NCBI GenBank assembly: GCA_011799875.1
Contig: CM022302.1
Location: 52,419,439-52,483,438, forward strand
Length of the DNA stretch: 64,000 nucleotides
Reading direction: 5' to 3'
Origin: Thinopyrum elongatum
Taxonomy: Eukaryota; Streptophyta; Magnoliopsida; Poales; Poaceae
The translations under genes and the position numbers were made by a program. Below are positions 20,718 to 31,826 of the stretch, one piece after another; positions within the stretch are counted from its first letter, which is position 1, and the number at the start of each line of letters is the position of its first letter. The notes under the pieces were generated by a model. It worked only from the letters and a program-made list of their open reading frames with translations, was not told the origin of the DNA and ran no database searches.

Positions 20718-21665
20718 TGATACGTCTCCGTCGTATCTATCATTTCTGATTGTTCCATGCCAATATTAAACAACTTACATACACTTTTGGCAACATTTTA
20801 TATTATTTTTGGGACTAACATATTGATCCAGTGCCCAGTGCCAGTTCGTGTTTGTTGCATGTTTTTTGTTTCGCAGAATATCCATAACAAACGAAGTCCA
20901 AACGCGATAAAAATTTATGGAGAATTATTTTGGAATATATGTGATTTTTGAGAGGTGGAATCAATGCAAACGGAGGCCCACGGCGTCCACTACCCACCAG
21001 GGAGCGGCCTGCCCCCCTGGCGCATGGTGGTGCCTAGTGGGCACCCCATAAGTCGCTTGGGGCTCTTCTTCAGCTGCAAGGAAGCTTATATCTGGAAAAA
21101 AAATTGTGTTAAAATTTCAGCGCAATCGGAGTTATGGATCTCCGGATATTTAAGAAACGGTTTTCGGCCAGAAAACAGGAATGCAAAACAGAAGAGAACA
21201 GAGAGATAGATCCAATCTAGGAGGGGTTCCTGCCCCTCCGCCGCCATGGCAGCCATGGACCATAGGGGAAACTCTCCTCCCATCTAGGGGGACTCTCTCC
21301 CCCTCTCTCCAGGTGGCGCCGGAGCGCCGCCAGGGCAATCATCGTGACGGCAATCTACACCAACAACTTCGTCGCCGTCAACTCCAACTCTCTCTCCCTC
21401 CATGGAGCGGTGTAACCTCTCTATTCCCACCGTAATTCTCCACTTAAACATGGTGCTCAACACTATATATTATTATCCAATAATATGTGGTTATCCTATG
21501 ATGTTTGACTAGATATATTTTGTCCTATGGGTTGATTGATGATCATGATTGGTTTGAGTTGTATATTTTATTTTGGTGCTGTCCTATGGTGCCCTCTGTG
21601 TCGCGCAAACGTGAGGGATCCCTGCTGTAGGGTGTTGCAATACATTCATGATTTGCTTATGGTGG
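20718..21665 (+). repeat. Type-C 3' LTR, first part (continues at 46937)
   Basis: It begins TGATACGTCTCCGTCG. At 21661-21665 the sequence GGTGG marks the target of the 25-kb composite, and after 46936 GGTGG is repeated and the LTR continues (CTAGAGTGACAGAAGCTT). The plus-strand order TGATACG first means this is the 3' LTR of the element whose internal end lies at 19048-20717. Confidence 0.75.
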
Positions 21666-21669
21666 GTCA

Positions 21670-23239
21670 TGACGTCGCTAGACTGTGTCGGTAATTCCCC
21701 AAAGAGGAAGGGATGATGCAGCACAGCTACGGTAAGTATTTCCCTCAGTTATGAAACGAAGGTTATCAATCCAGTAGGAGAACAAAGGAACACTATGTAA
21801 ACGGTACCTGCACACAAAGAACAAATACTTGCAACTCGACGCGTAAGAGACGTTGTCAATCCCTCTACGATAAAAACATATATAAAATTGTGGTAGCTTG
21901 GATAAATAGATCTTGCAAAAACACGAAATAAAATAAGTAAAAAAAAAAGTGTAGCAAGGTATTTTTGGGGTTTTGGAAATATAGATCTGAAAACAATATG
22001 ATAAAAGATAGACCCGGGGGCCGTAGATTTCACTAGTGGCTACTCTCGAGAAAATAGCATACGGTGGGTAAACAAATTACTGTTGGGCAATTGATAGAAG
22101 AGCAAATAATTATGACGATATCCAAGGCAATGATCATGTATATAGGCATCACGTCCAAGATTAGTAGACCCAAACGATTCTGCATCTACTACTATGACTC
22201 CACACATCGACCGCTATCCAGCATGCATCTAGTGTATTAAGTTCATGGAGAAACGGAGTAATGCAATAAGAACGATGACATGATGCTGACAAGATCTATT
22301 CATGTAGGAATAGACCCCATCTTTTTATCCTTAATAGCAATGATACATGCCTGCCTCTCTACCCCTTCTATCATGAGGTCAGGACACCGCAAGATCAAAC
22401 CCATCACAAAGCACCTCTTCCAATGGCAACAAAAATCAATCTAGTCGGCCTAACTAAACCAAAGATTCAGAGAGGAAATACGAGGCTATAACAATCATGC
22501 ATATAAGAGATCAAAGAAGACTCAAATAATATTCATGGATAAATCTAATCATAAACTCGCAATTCATCGGATCCCAACAAACACACCGCAAAAAGTCATT
22601 GCATCAAATAGATCTCTAAAAACATCGAGGAGAACATTGTATTGAGAATCAAAAAGAGAGAAGAAGCCATCTAGCTACTGCCTACGGACCCGTAGGTCTA
22701 TGGTGAACTACTCACGCATCATCGGAGGAGCACCAATGAGGATGATGAACCCCTCCGTGATCGTGTTCCCCTCCAGCAAGGTGCCAAAATAGGGCTCTAG
22801 ATTGGATCTCGTGGTTCTGGAACTTGCGGCGGTTGGAATTTTGTTTCGTCAACTCTCCTAGCGTTTCTGGAATTTCTGGGGATTTATAGAGCTGAGAGGC
22901 AGTGGAAAAGAGATCTGTGGGCCCCATGATCCACCAGGGCGCGCCCTGGTGTATCATGGGCCCCACGGGCCTCCCCCCTGGGCACTTCCTTGGTTCCCAA
23001 GTTGTCTTCCAGTCCAAAAAAAATATCTAGAAAGTTTCACTGCGTTTGGACTCCGTTTGATATGGATAATCTGCAAAGTAAAAAATAAGCAAAAAGAGCA
23101 ACTGGCACTTTGCACTATGTCTACAGGTTAGTCCCAAAAAATGATATAAAGTTGCTATAAAATGAATATAAAACATCCAAGAATGATAAAATAACAGCAT
23201 GGAACAATAAAAAATTATACATACGTTGGATACGTATCA
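21670..23239 (-). repeat. Type-A LTR, left (3') copy
   Basis: Reading leftward it starts TGATACGTATCCAACG at 23239 and ends GCGACGTCA at 21670. A near-perfect GC-rich palindrome of about 50 bp is at 22917-22966, centred on GGGCGCGCCC. In a 260-bp stretch near the inner end it differs from the right copy at very roughly 8% of positions by eye, so the pair is old. Confidence 0.8.
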
Positions 23240-26200
23240 ACATCCCCAAGCTTAATTCCTACTCGTCGTCGAGTAGGTAAATGATAAAAACAGAATTTTT
23301 GATGTGGAATGCTGCCTAACATGTTCATCACATATTCTTTTCTTTAGTAGCATGGACATTTGGACTGTTAGATGGTTCAAAGCAATAGTCTATATTTGAC
23401 ATGAAGACTTCAATACTCAAGCATATCAACAAGCAACCATGTCTTTCAAAATATCAACACTAAAGAAAGTTATCCCTAGCCCATCATGCTCAATCATTGA
23501 TCCATTCATGAAACATACTCGAATTTTAGCTACATCCAATGCACAAGTATGATCATAGTTCTCCCTAGTTGGTGCTTTATAAGAGAAGATGGAGACTCAA
23601 AATAAAAATAAAACTTGCATAAAGTAAAAAGATAGGCCCTTCGCAGAGGGAAGCAGAGATTTGTAGAGGTGCAAGAGCTCAAAGCTTAAATTGAGAGATA
23701 AAAATATTTTCGGAGGCATACTTTTCCCGTCAATGAAAACGACTGAGTAATTTCCAATACTTTCCATGCTAGATACATCATAGACGGTTCCCAAACATAA
23801 AATAAAGTTTATTCCTTTTCCACCATTCTTTCACAATACATGGCTACCGAATTCACGGGTGCCTTCCATACCAACACTTTCCTAGGAATTTATTATTTGA
23901 CAACATAAAGTTAATTTATTTTCCATTTCGGGACTAGGCATCCATATTATTGCCGTACTCTCGTGCAATGACAAGTGAATAAACACTCATCTTGATAATA
24001 GCACATCTAGCATGAAAAGATATTGGCCACCCCCTGCTGCTTCATGAGCGGTACGAGCACACAAAAAGTAAATTAATTTTGAAAATTAGAGATGGCACAT
24101 ACAAATTTACTTAGAACGGCACGAAAATACCTCATATGGGTAGGTATGGTGGACTCATGTCGCAAAACTGGGTTTAAGGATTTTGGATGCACAAGTAGTA
24201 TTCCCACTTAGTACAAATGGGAGGCTAGCAAATAGATTGAGAAGCAACCAACCAAGAAACAAAAATTCTCATAAACGAGCATTGAGCATAACTAACACCG
24301 AATAATGCACCACAAGTAGGATGTAATTTCATTGCATAACTATTGACTTTCACGCTTGCATAGGGAACCACAAACCTTAACACCAATATTCTTACTAAAG
24401 CATAATTACTCACCAACATGACTCATATATTACTATCATCATATCGCAAAACTATTACAAAGAATCAAGTTTAATTTGTCCAATGATCTTCATGAAAGTT
24501 TTTATTATATCCCTCTTGAATATCTATCACTTTGGGACTAATTTCATATATTGCAATTGCTTTTGATAAGCTCAAATAAATTTAAGTGAAGAACATGAGC
24601 ATGAAAAAATTTCTATCTCTCAAAATATTATAAGTGAAGCATGAGAGAATTTCTTCAAAAATTTACTAACTCTCAAATAAATCTAAGTGAAGCATGAGAG
24701 TATTTCTTAAAAAAAAATTAAAGCACTACCGTGCTCAAAAAGATATAAGTGAAGCACTAGAGCAATTCTAAAAAATCATAGCATAATTTTGGCTCTCTCA
24801 AATAGGTGTGTCCAGCAAGGATAGATGTGGCAAACTAAAAAGCAAAACAAGCAAAGACTCATATAATACAAGACGCTCCAAACAAAACTCATGATATGTG
24901 ACGAATAAAAATATAGCTCCAAGTAAAATTACCATTGGTCGTTAGAAGAAAGAGGGGATGCCTTCCGGGGCATCCCCAACCTTAGTTGCTTGGTTCTCCT
25001 TGAATATTAACTTGGGGTGCCTAATAAACTGAAAGTGAAAAAGAAAAACTTTTACGAACTCTTTTGCTCTTGTTTACATAAATAAGCTTAAGTAGCACCC
25101 AGGTTTTTAGCACAGATCATGACTAACCATGTCAACAATAACTCTTAAAAATTATATTAACTCATATTAATGGCATAATCAATTAGTGAGCAATAATAAG
25201 ATATCTCAAATGCCAACACTTTGTCAAAACAATCATGATATAATATGATAACAGTGGTATCTCGCTAGCCCTTTCTGAGACCGCAAAACATAAATGCAGA
25301 GCACCTCCAGAGTTCAAGCACCGACTAAACACTGTAATTCATGGTAGAAAAGATCCAGTCATGATGCACCCAATATTAGCTATACACAATGCATGAGGAT
25401 GATAATAGTGCTCACAGATCTGGCGCTTATATAAGAAGGTGGTGACTCAACATAAAAGTAAATAGATAGTCCCTTCGCAGAGGGAAGCAGTGATTTGCAG
25501 CGGTGCTAGAGCTCAGATTTTTAAAACAGAGATAAATGAAATTTTGAGAAATGCACCCTTCCTGTTTACTTCGCTACCATTAGTTATCAATATCTTCCAT
25601 GCAAAACACATGAGTGGCGGTTCCCAAGCGATAAAAGTAAAGGTTTACTCCCCCTCCACCAACAAACACACCCCATGGCGAGCCGAATCCATGGGTACCG
25701 TCCATACCAACAACAATCCAGGGGGAGTTTTGTTAAATTATTTGCAATTTTTGAATTCGGGACTGGGAATCCCTATTACCGCCCCTCTCGTGCAAGGACG
25801 AGTGAATAAACACTCATCATGAGAATAACCCGCTTAGCATGGAAGATACCGACTACCTCCTGTCACTCTATGAACAATCCAGGCACACAAAAACAGATGT
25901 TTATTTTAAGTTTTTAGAGGTGGCACATGCAAATTTACTTAGAATGGCAGGGTAATACCGCATATAGGTAGATATATGGTGGACTCATCTGGAATAACTT
26001 GGGTTTTAGGATTTTATGCACAAGCAGTATTCCCGCTTAGTATAGGCGAAGGCTAGAAAATAGGTTGACAAGCGGCCAGCTAGAGAGCAAAAACGGTCAT
26101 GAACATGCATTATACATAAGTAACATTGGATACTAGAATGAGTAGGATATGAACACCATGAACACAAATATCATAGAGGCTATGCTGGTTTTGATTCAAC

Positions 26201-27070
26201 TACATGCATGAACATGTGCCATGTCAAGCCACTTGAAACATTCAGAGGAGGATACCATGTCATCATACTACATCAGAATCATTTTAACGCAATGTTGACA
26301 TCCAAGATAAATCATTATCCACTCCTAGCTACTTAAGCATGGCATGATAAACTATAATCTCTAATTGTCATTGCAAACATGTTTGATCATAATAGGCTGA
26401 ATCATGGATACTAGGTTAAAAATATTTACAAAAATAGAACAAGTTGAGTTCATACCCGTTTCTCTCTGCCATAGCCAGTTCATCAAATATCGTCATTATT
26501 GCCTTTCACTTGCACGACCGAATGATATGAAAATAATAATAGTGCAAGAGTGCCGTGGACTAAGCTGGAGTCTGCAAACATTTTATTCAGAAGGAGAAGA
26601 CAAGGTAATTTGGGCTCTTTGTTAGATCAATATCAATGCATATGAGAGCCACTCAACATTTTCATCGTGGTCTTCTCCTTGGTTTGACTCAATAAAAAGA
26701 AAAGAATTTCAGAGAAACACACTAAAATATTTTTGGAGTTTTTGTTTTTTCTGGACGAAAGCGAAATTAAAGAAAGAAAAACAAAAACGAGAAAAACTAT
26801 TTACATGGGAGAGCTCCCAACAAGCAAAAGGAGAACAAGGAAATCTTTTTGGGTTTTCTTTTTAATACTACAACTAACTAAACTAGAAAGAAAAACCGAA
26901 AAGAAGCAAGAAACATTTTTGGGTTTTCTCAAAGTTTTTCAAACACACAAGAAGAAAGCGAGAAAATAAATCTAGCATGGATAATACAATGAAAAAGTAT
27001 GAACACCGACAACTAGAATGAAATGTGTGAACATGAATGTAATGTCAGTGGAAATACGTACTCCCCCAAG
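23240..27070 (-). mobile_element. 3' noncoding region of the gag2/type-A element
   Basis: No coding sequence. It contains two diverged direct copies of a block of about 700 bp (23640-24330 and 25470-26150). Shared landmarks are CCCTTCGCAGAGGGAAGCAG, GAGTGAATAAACACTCATC, GGTGGACTCAT and AAGCAGTATTCCC-like sequence. GGGGATGCCTTCCGGGGCATCCCC is at about 24956, and AAGCTTGGGGGAGT (minus strand) is at about 27060. The purpose of such long 3' regions in these elements is not known. Confidence 0.65.
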
Positions 27071-27115
27071 CTTAGGCTTTTGGCCTAGCTTGGTAATCAC
27101 CACTAGTAGTAGCCA

Positions 27116-27397
27116 TCAGGTCCCACGTTGAAGTGCTGTGGAGCGGGGACCTGAGCGTCCTACTCCTGAGGCTCCTCCTCTGTCTCTGCACTTAGTTGCG
27201 ATGAAGTCGGTAAGCCCAACATTAGCAGCAAATTTGGTGAACTCTAGACGGATCCCGGCTCCATCCATGAAGGGGTTGTGCGGCCATTCGCATGGCCGCA
27301 CCTCTGCTCTCCTCCGGGCATGGAGATCACTGTTCGATGATTCCCCAATGACTCCCTTAGAGTTCTTCTTGGAGGCAAACTTCCTAAAGAATCTCAT
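27116..27397 (-). CDS. Small ORF (93 aa) in the gag2 element, function unknown
   Basis: ATG at 27397 (MRFFRKFASKKNSKGVIG), open for 93 codons. The protein is basic at the N-terminus and then has ECP-like core residues (VRPCEWPHNPFMDGAGIR, FTKFAANVGLTDFIATKC). I recall short ORFs of this type in non-autonomous Triticeae gypsy elements, but their role is unknown. The upstream minus strand looks like a leader with an acceptor-like ATTTATAG just before the ATG, so it may be translated from its own mRNA and not from the gag transcript. The C-terminal end (from about codon 70) may be shortened by a frameshift. Confidence 0.5.
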   Translation of the reverse strand: MRFFRKFASKKNSKGVIGESSNSDLHARRRAEVRPCEWPHNPFMDGAGIRLEFTKFAANVGLTDFIATKCRDRGGASGVGRSGPRSTALQRGT

Positions 27398-27659
27398 CTT
27401 ATTCCTATAAATAAAATTCTGAAATGTTTAGTCCACAAAATTTTTGTCAACAAAACTTCAAAAGATTGATAGCAACAACTCACAGAGATGCATAGAGGCC
27501 ATATTGAGGATTCAAACTACTTAGAACTCTAAGAATTCAACATGCAAGCTCATCTACAGCAGCACCAAGAGTAGCTACTTATTCAAAATATAAACTACTA
27601 AAGCAAAAACTAATTGGACCAATGGAGGCATCACATAACAAGTAGCAATCCCCCAAAAC

Positions 27660-27890
27660 AGTTTCGAAAATGGAGCTTCAAGCAAAGAGATCGAAATCCA
27701 CGGGTTTGAGAGCAAGAACACGAGAGAGAGAGAGAGAGCAATGGTGATTTTTTTCTGGAGGTAGGTGATGACATGGGCTAAAGAGATAAGTGAGGGGGCC
27801 CACGTGGGGACCACAACCCACCAGGGCGTGCCTGGGGCTACTGGCGTGCCCAGGTGGGTTGTGCCCACCTGGTGCACACCCCTCTGATGT
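27660..27890 (-). promoter_or_regulatory. LTR-like foldback and CT-rich leader upstream of the small ORF
   Basis: The minus strand reads a stem-loop (GTGGGCACAACCCACCTGGG ... CCCTGGTGGGTTGTGG, 27803-27870), then CTCTCTCTCTCTCTCG (27721-27738). The same order of foldback, short spacer and leader-like sequence occurs in the LTRs. A further 260 nt leads to an acceptor-like site before the ATG at 27397. I infer a second promoter. No TATA box is clear. Confidence 0.4.
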
Positions 27891-28188
27891 TATTTGCACT
27901 AAAAATTCAAAAATATTTAGAAAAAATCATATTAAATTTTCAGGGCATTCTGAGAACTTTTATTTTTGGGTCATTTTTTATTGCACGGAAAATTCAGAAA
28001 ACAGACAAAACGTGGCATTTTATTTTATTTAACTAAGAAAAATAGAAAATAAAAGTTGGGAGCAGAAGGTTGTGCTTACTAAATTCATCAACTTCATACT
28101 TCTCAAAAATGATCCATTAATAAGGTTGATCAAGTCTTATTAACAACCACTTTCGATTAGCATGAAACCGAAGAACTTTCATAGAACA

Positions 28189-30975
28189 CTAAGTTACCTC
28201 AACAGGGATATGCATGTCCCCAACAATAAGCATTTCATATTTCTTTTTGGCAGTAGGTAGAGGTAGGTGGAAACTTCCAATAGTGAGTGTCGGAGATTTT
28301 CCAATAACATTAATACCATTCACATGGAATTGTTTCTTCGGCAAGTGCACCGTATGCTCGTTACCATTGATATGAAAAGTGACCTTGCTTTTATTGCAAT
28401 CAATAACAGCCCCTGCAGTATTCAAGAAGGGTCTACCAAGGATAATCGACATGTTGTCGTCCTCGGGCATCTCAAGTATAACAAAGTCAGTTAAGATGGT
28501 AACATTTGCAACAACAACGGGCACATCCTCACAAATACCGATACGTATGGCAGTTGATTTGTCAGCCATTTGCAAAGATATTTCAGTAGGTGTGAGTTTA
28601 TTCAAATCAAGTCTTTTATATAAGTAGAAAGGCATAACACTAACACCAGCTCGTAAATCACACAAAGCAGTTTTAACATAATTTCTTTTGATGGAGCAAG
28701 GTATAGTTGGTATCCCCGTATCTTCAAGTTTTTTAGGTACTCCATCCTTAAAAGAATAATTAGCAAGCATGGTGGATATTTCAGCTTCCGGTATTTTTCT
28801 CTTATTAGTGATGAAGTCTTTCATGTATTTTGCATAAGGGACCATCATTAAAATATCAGGCAAGCGAGTGCGCAAAAAGACTGGCCTAAGCATTTCACCA
28901 AAGCGTTCAAATTCTTCATCATCCTTCTTTTTAGTTGGTTTTGTTGGAAAATGCATGGGTTTCTGAACCCATGTTTCTCCTTCGTTACCATGTTTTCTAG
29001 CAACAAATTGTCGTTTACCATAACTTTTATTTTTAGGTTGTAGGTTATCAAGATCAACCGCTGGTTCTATTTCAACATCATTATCTGGTTCTTTATCATT
29101 GTTTGGTTGAGTATCTTCATGAAAATCATCATTATCTTTTTCATTATCACTAGATGAATGTTCATTACCAGATTGAGTTTCAGCATCAGAGATAGAATCA
29201 TCATTATTATCTTCAGGAGGTTTTTCTGTTTCAGGTTCACTAGAAGTATGCAAAGTCCTATCATTTTTCTTTTTCTTTTTAGAAGGACTAGGTGCATCAG
29301 TATTGATTCTTTGAGATTCTTGTTCAATTCTTTTAGGGTGACCTTCAGGATAAAGTGGCTCCTAAGTCATTCTACCTCCTCTAGTCACTACTCTTATAGC
29401 ATGATCATTGATATTGTCGTTCATTTCATCAAGCAATTCTCTTTGATATCTAGCAACTTGTTCTAGTTGAGTTGAATCATAGAGGCATGTTTTCGTACAC
29501 CTCTAACATCATTGGAGATTCTAAATAACAAGTCACTCAAGCGAGCAATCATATCAGAATTATATTTCAATTGTTTCATAACATTTTCATTGAAGTGATC
29601 TTGTTTTCTAATGTCATTATCAAACTCATAAAGGCATTGACTAGGATGCATATTATAAGGATTGTCCCTTTCATCAAATTCCATTAAGGAGTTTACCTCT
29701 ACCACCTTGGGTGGTGGTGTATCAAGTCCATGTATTTTTTCAATAGGAGGTAAATTTTTAACATCCTCTGCTTTAATACCTTTTTCCTTCATAGATTTCT
29801 TTGCCTCTTGCATATCTTCCGGACTGAGATATAAGATACCCCTCTTATTCGGAGTGGGTTTATTCGGTGGTTCAGGAAGAGTCCAATCATCATAATTTTT
29901 TAAGTATGTTGTTCAATAATTCCTCAGCTTGTTCAACAGTTCGTTCCCTGAAAACACAACCAACATAACTATCTAGGAAGTCCCTAGAAGCATCGGTTAG
30001 TCCATTATAGAAAATATCAAGTATTTCATTTTTCTTAAGAGGATGATCAGGAAAAGCATTAAGCAATTGGATAAGCCTCCCCCAAGCTTGTGGGAGACTC
30101 TCTTCTTTAATTTGCACAAAGTTAAATATTTCCTGTAAGGCAGCTTGTTTCTTATGAGCAGGAAAATATTTTTCAGATAAGTAATAAATCATATCCTGGG
30201 GGCTACGCACACAACCAGGAGCAAGAGTATTATACCATATCTTAGCATCACCCTTTAATTAGAACAAAAATAATTTGAGAATATAATAGTAGCAAATTTT
30301 ATCCTCATGAGCAAAAAGGGTGGCTATATCATTTAATTCAGTAAGGTGTGCCACAACAGTTTCAGTTTCATAGCCATGGAAAGGATCAGATTCAACCAAA
30401 GTAATTAACTCTGGGTCGACAGAGAATTCATAATCCTTATCATCAACAAAGATAGGTGAAGTAGCAAACTTAGGATCGCATTTCATTCTAGCATTCAAAA
30501 AAATTTCTTTCAGTTTGCTTAATAATTTCTTAAGATCATCTCTATCATTGCAAGAAAGAAAATCCATAGATGTCTCCTCATCCATAACATAACCTTCAGG
30601 TATGTTATGCAATTAATATCTAGGAGATCTAGGTCTAATAGGTGTTTCAAGATTTTTAGTTTCAAGTATCTCATCAGTTTCAATGATCTCATCAGTTTCA
30701 GTAATTTCATTATCTTTAGCTCTAGCAATTTGTTCATCAAGAAAATCACCTAGTGGCACACCATCATCAAGCAAGGTACTGGCATCATCATGAGTAGCAT
30801 TCATAGAGGTTGCATCATCAATAACTTGTGACATATCAGGATTAATAGCATGTGGTGGTGTTGCAAGTCTACTCAAAACAGAAGGTGAATCAAGTGCAGA
30901 GTGTGATAGCAGTTCCTTACCCCCCCTCGTTTTAGAGGGAACGATCTTGGTTTTTGTATCCTTCGGATTCTTCAT
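28189..30975 (-). pseudogene. gag2: gypsy Gag plus aspartic protease domain, decayed
   Basis: Start at 30975 (MKNPKDTKTKIVPSKTR). The retrotransposon Gag domain is near 30300-29900 (MIYYLSEKYFPAHKKQ, ending GRLIQLLNAFPDHPL). A disordered acidic region follows (29250-29050). The protease-like domain is at 28750-28350, with LILGRPFL-type motif SIILGRPFL near 28440. The active-site loop reads CDLRAGVSVMP where related copies have a glycine after DL, so the enzyme is probably dead. Breaks: TAA at 30613, TAA at 30259, a one-base gain in the T6 run at 29895-29900, a second shift near 29470, and TAG at 29362. No reverse transcriptase follows, so the element needs helper enzymes. Confidence 0.8.
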
Positions 30976-31022
30976 AGTGATAAATAGATAATAATCCCAA
31001 GTGACTCAACAAATATAGCTAT

Positions 31023-31042
31023 GCTCCCCAGCAATGACGCCC
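31023..31042 (-). other. Degenerate primer-binding site of the gag2 element (tRNA-Asp type)
   Basis: The minus strand reads GGGCGTCATTGCTGGGGAGC, a mutated form of TGGCGCCGTTGCCGGGGA. The latter is complementary to the 3' end of plant tRNA-Asp. It lies 12 bases inside LTR-B, as a primer site should, which makes LTR-B the 5' LTR of the gag2 unit. Confidence 0.65.
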
Positions 31043-31053
31043 GAAAAAGGTCT

Positions 31054-31826
31054 TGATAACCCACAAGTATAGGGGAGCGCAACAGTTTTTGAGGGTAGAG
31101 TATTCAACCCAAATTTATTGATTCGACACAAGGGGAGCCAAAGAATATTTGCAAGTATTAGCAGTTGAGTTGTCAATTCAACCACACCTGGATATTAATT
31201 ATCTGTAGCAAAGTGATCAGTAGCACAGTAATATGATAGTTTTGATAGTAATGGTAGCAGCAATAGTAACGGTAACAATGATAGCAGTGATTTTGTAGCA
31301 AGTGTAACAATAACAGTAGAAGTAGTAACTTAGCAAGAACAATATGTAGGAAATTCCTAGGCATTGGATCTGTGGATTCGTTGGATGATATTCATCATAT
31401 AACAGTCATAACCTAGGGCGATACAAAACTAGCTCCAGTTCATAAATATAATGTAGGCATGTATTCTGTAAATAGTCATACGTGCTTATGGAAAGAAGTT
31501 GTATGACATCTTTTGTCCTACCCTCCAGTGGCAGCGGGGTCCAGATGGAAACTAAGGGATATTAAGGCCTCCTTTTAATAGAGAACCGGAACAAAGCATT
31601 AGCACATAGTGGATACATGAACTCCTCAAACTACGGTCATCACCGGAAAGTATCCCGAATACTGTCACTCCGGGGTTTATGGATCATAACACGTAATAGG
31701 TGAAAATGACTTGAAAGATCGGATCTGGAACATAGATATAATGGTGATAACATAAACGGTTCAGATCTGAAATCATGGCACCCGGGCCCAAAGTGACAAG
31801 CATTACGCATGGCAAAGTCATAGCAA
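31054..31826 (-). repeat. Type-B LTR, inner part (continues at 41741-42376)
   Basis: Reading leftward the LTR ends CTTGTGGGTTATCA at 31054. It is cut at 31826 by the chromovirus; AGCAA at 31822-31826 is repeated at 41736-41740. The two parts join to about 1.4 kb and match the type-B LTR at the right window edge (for example CAGATCTGAACC-TTTATG at 31766 and 63964). Confidence 0.8.
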
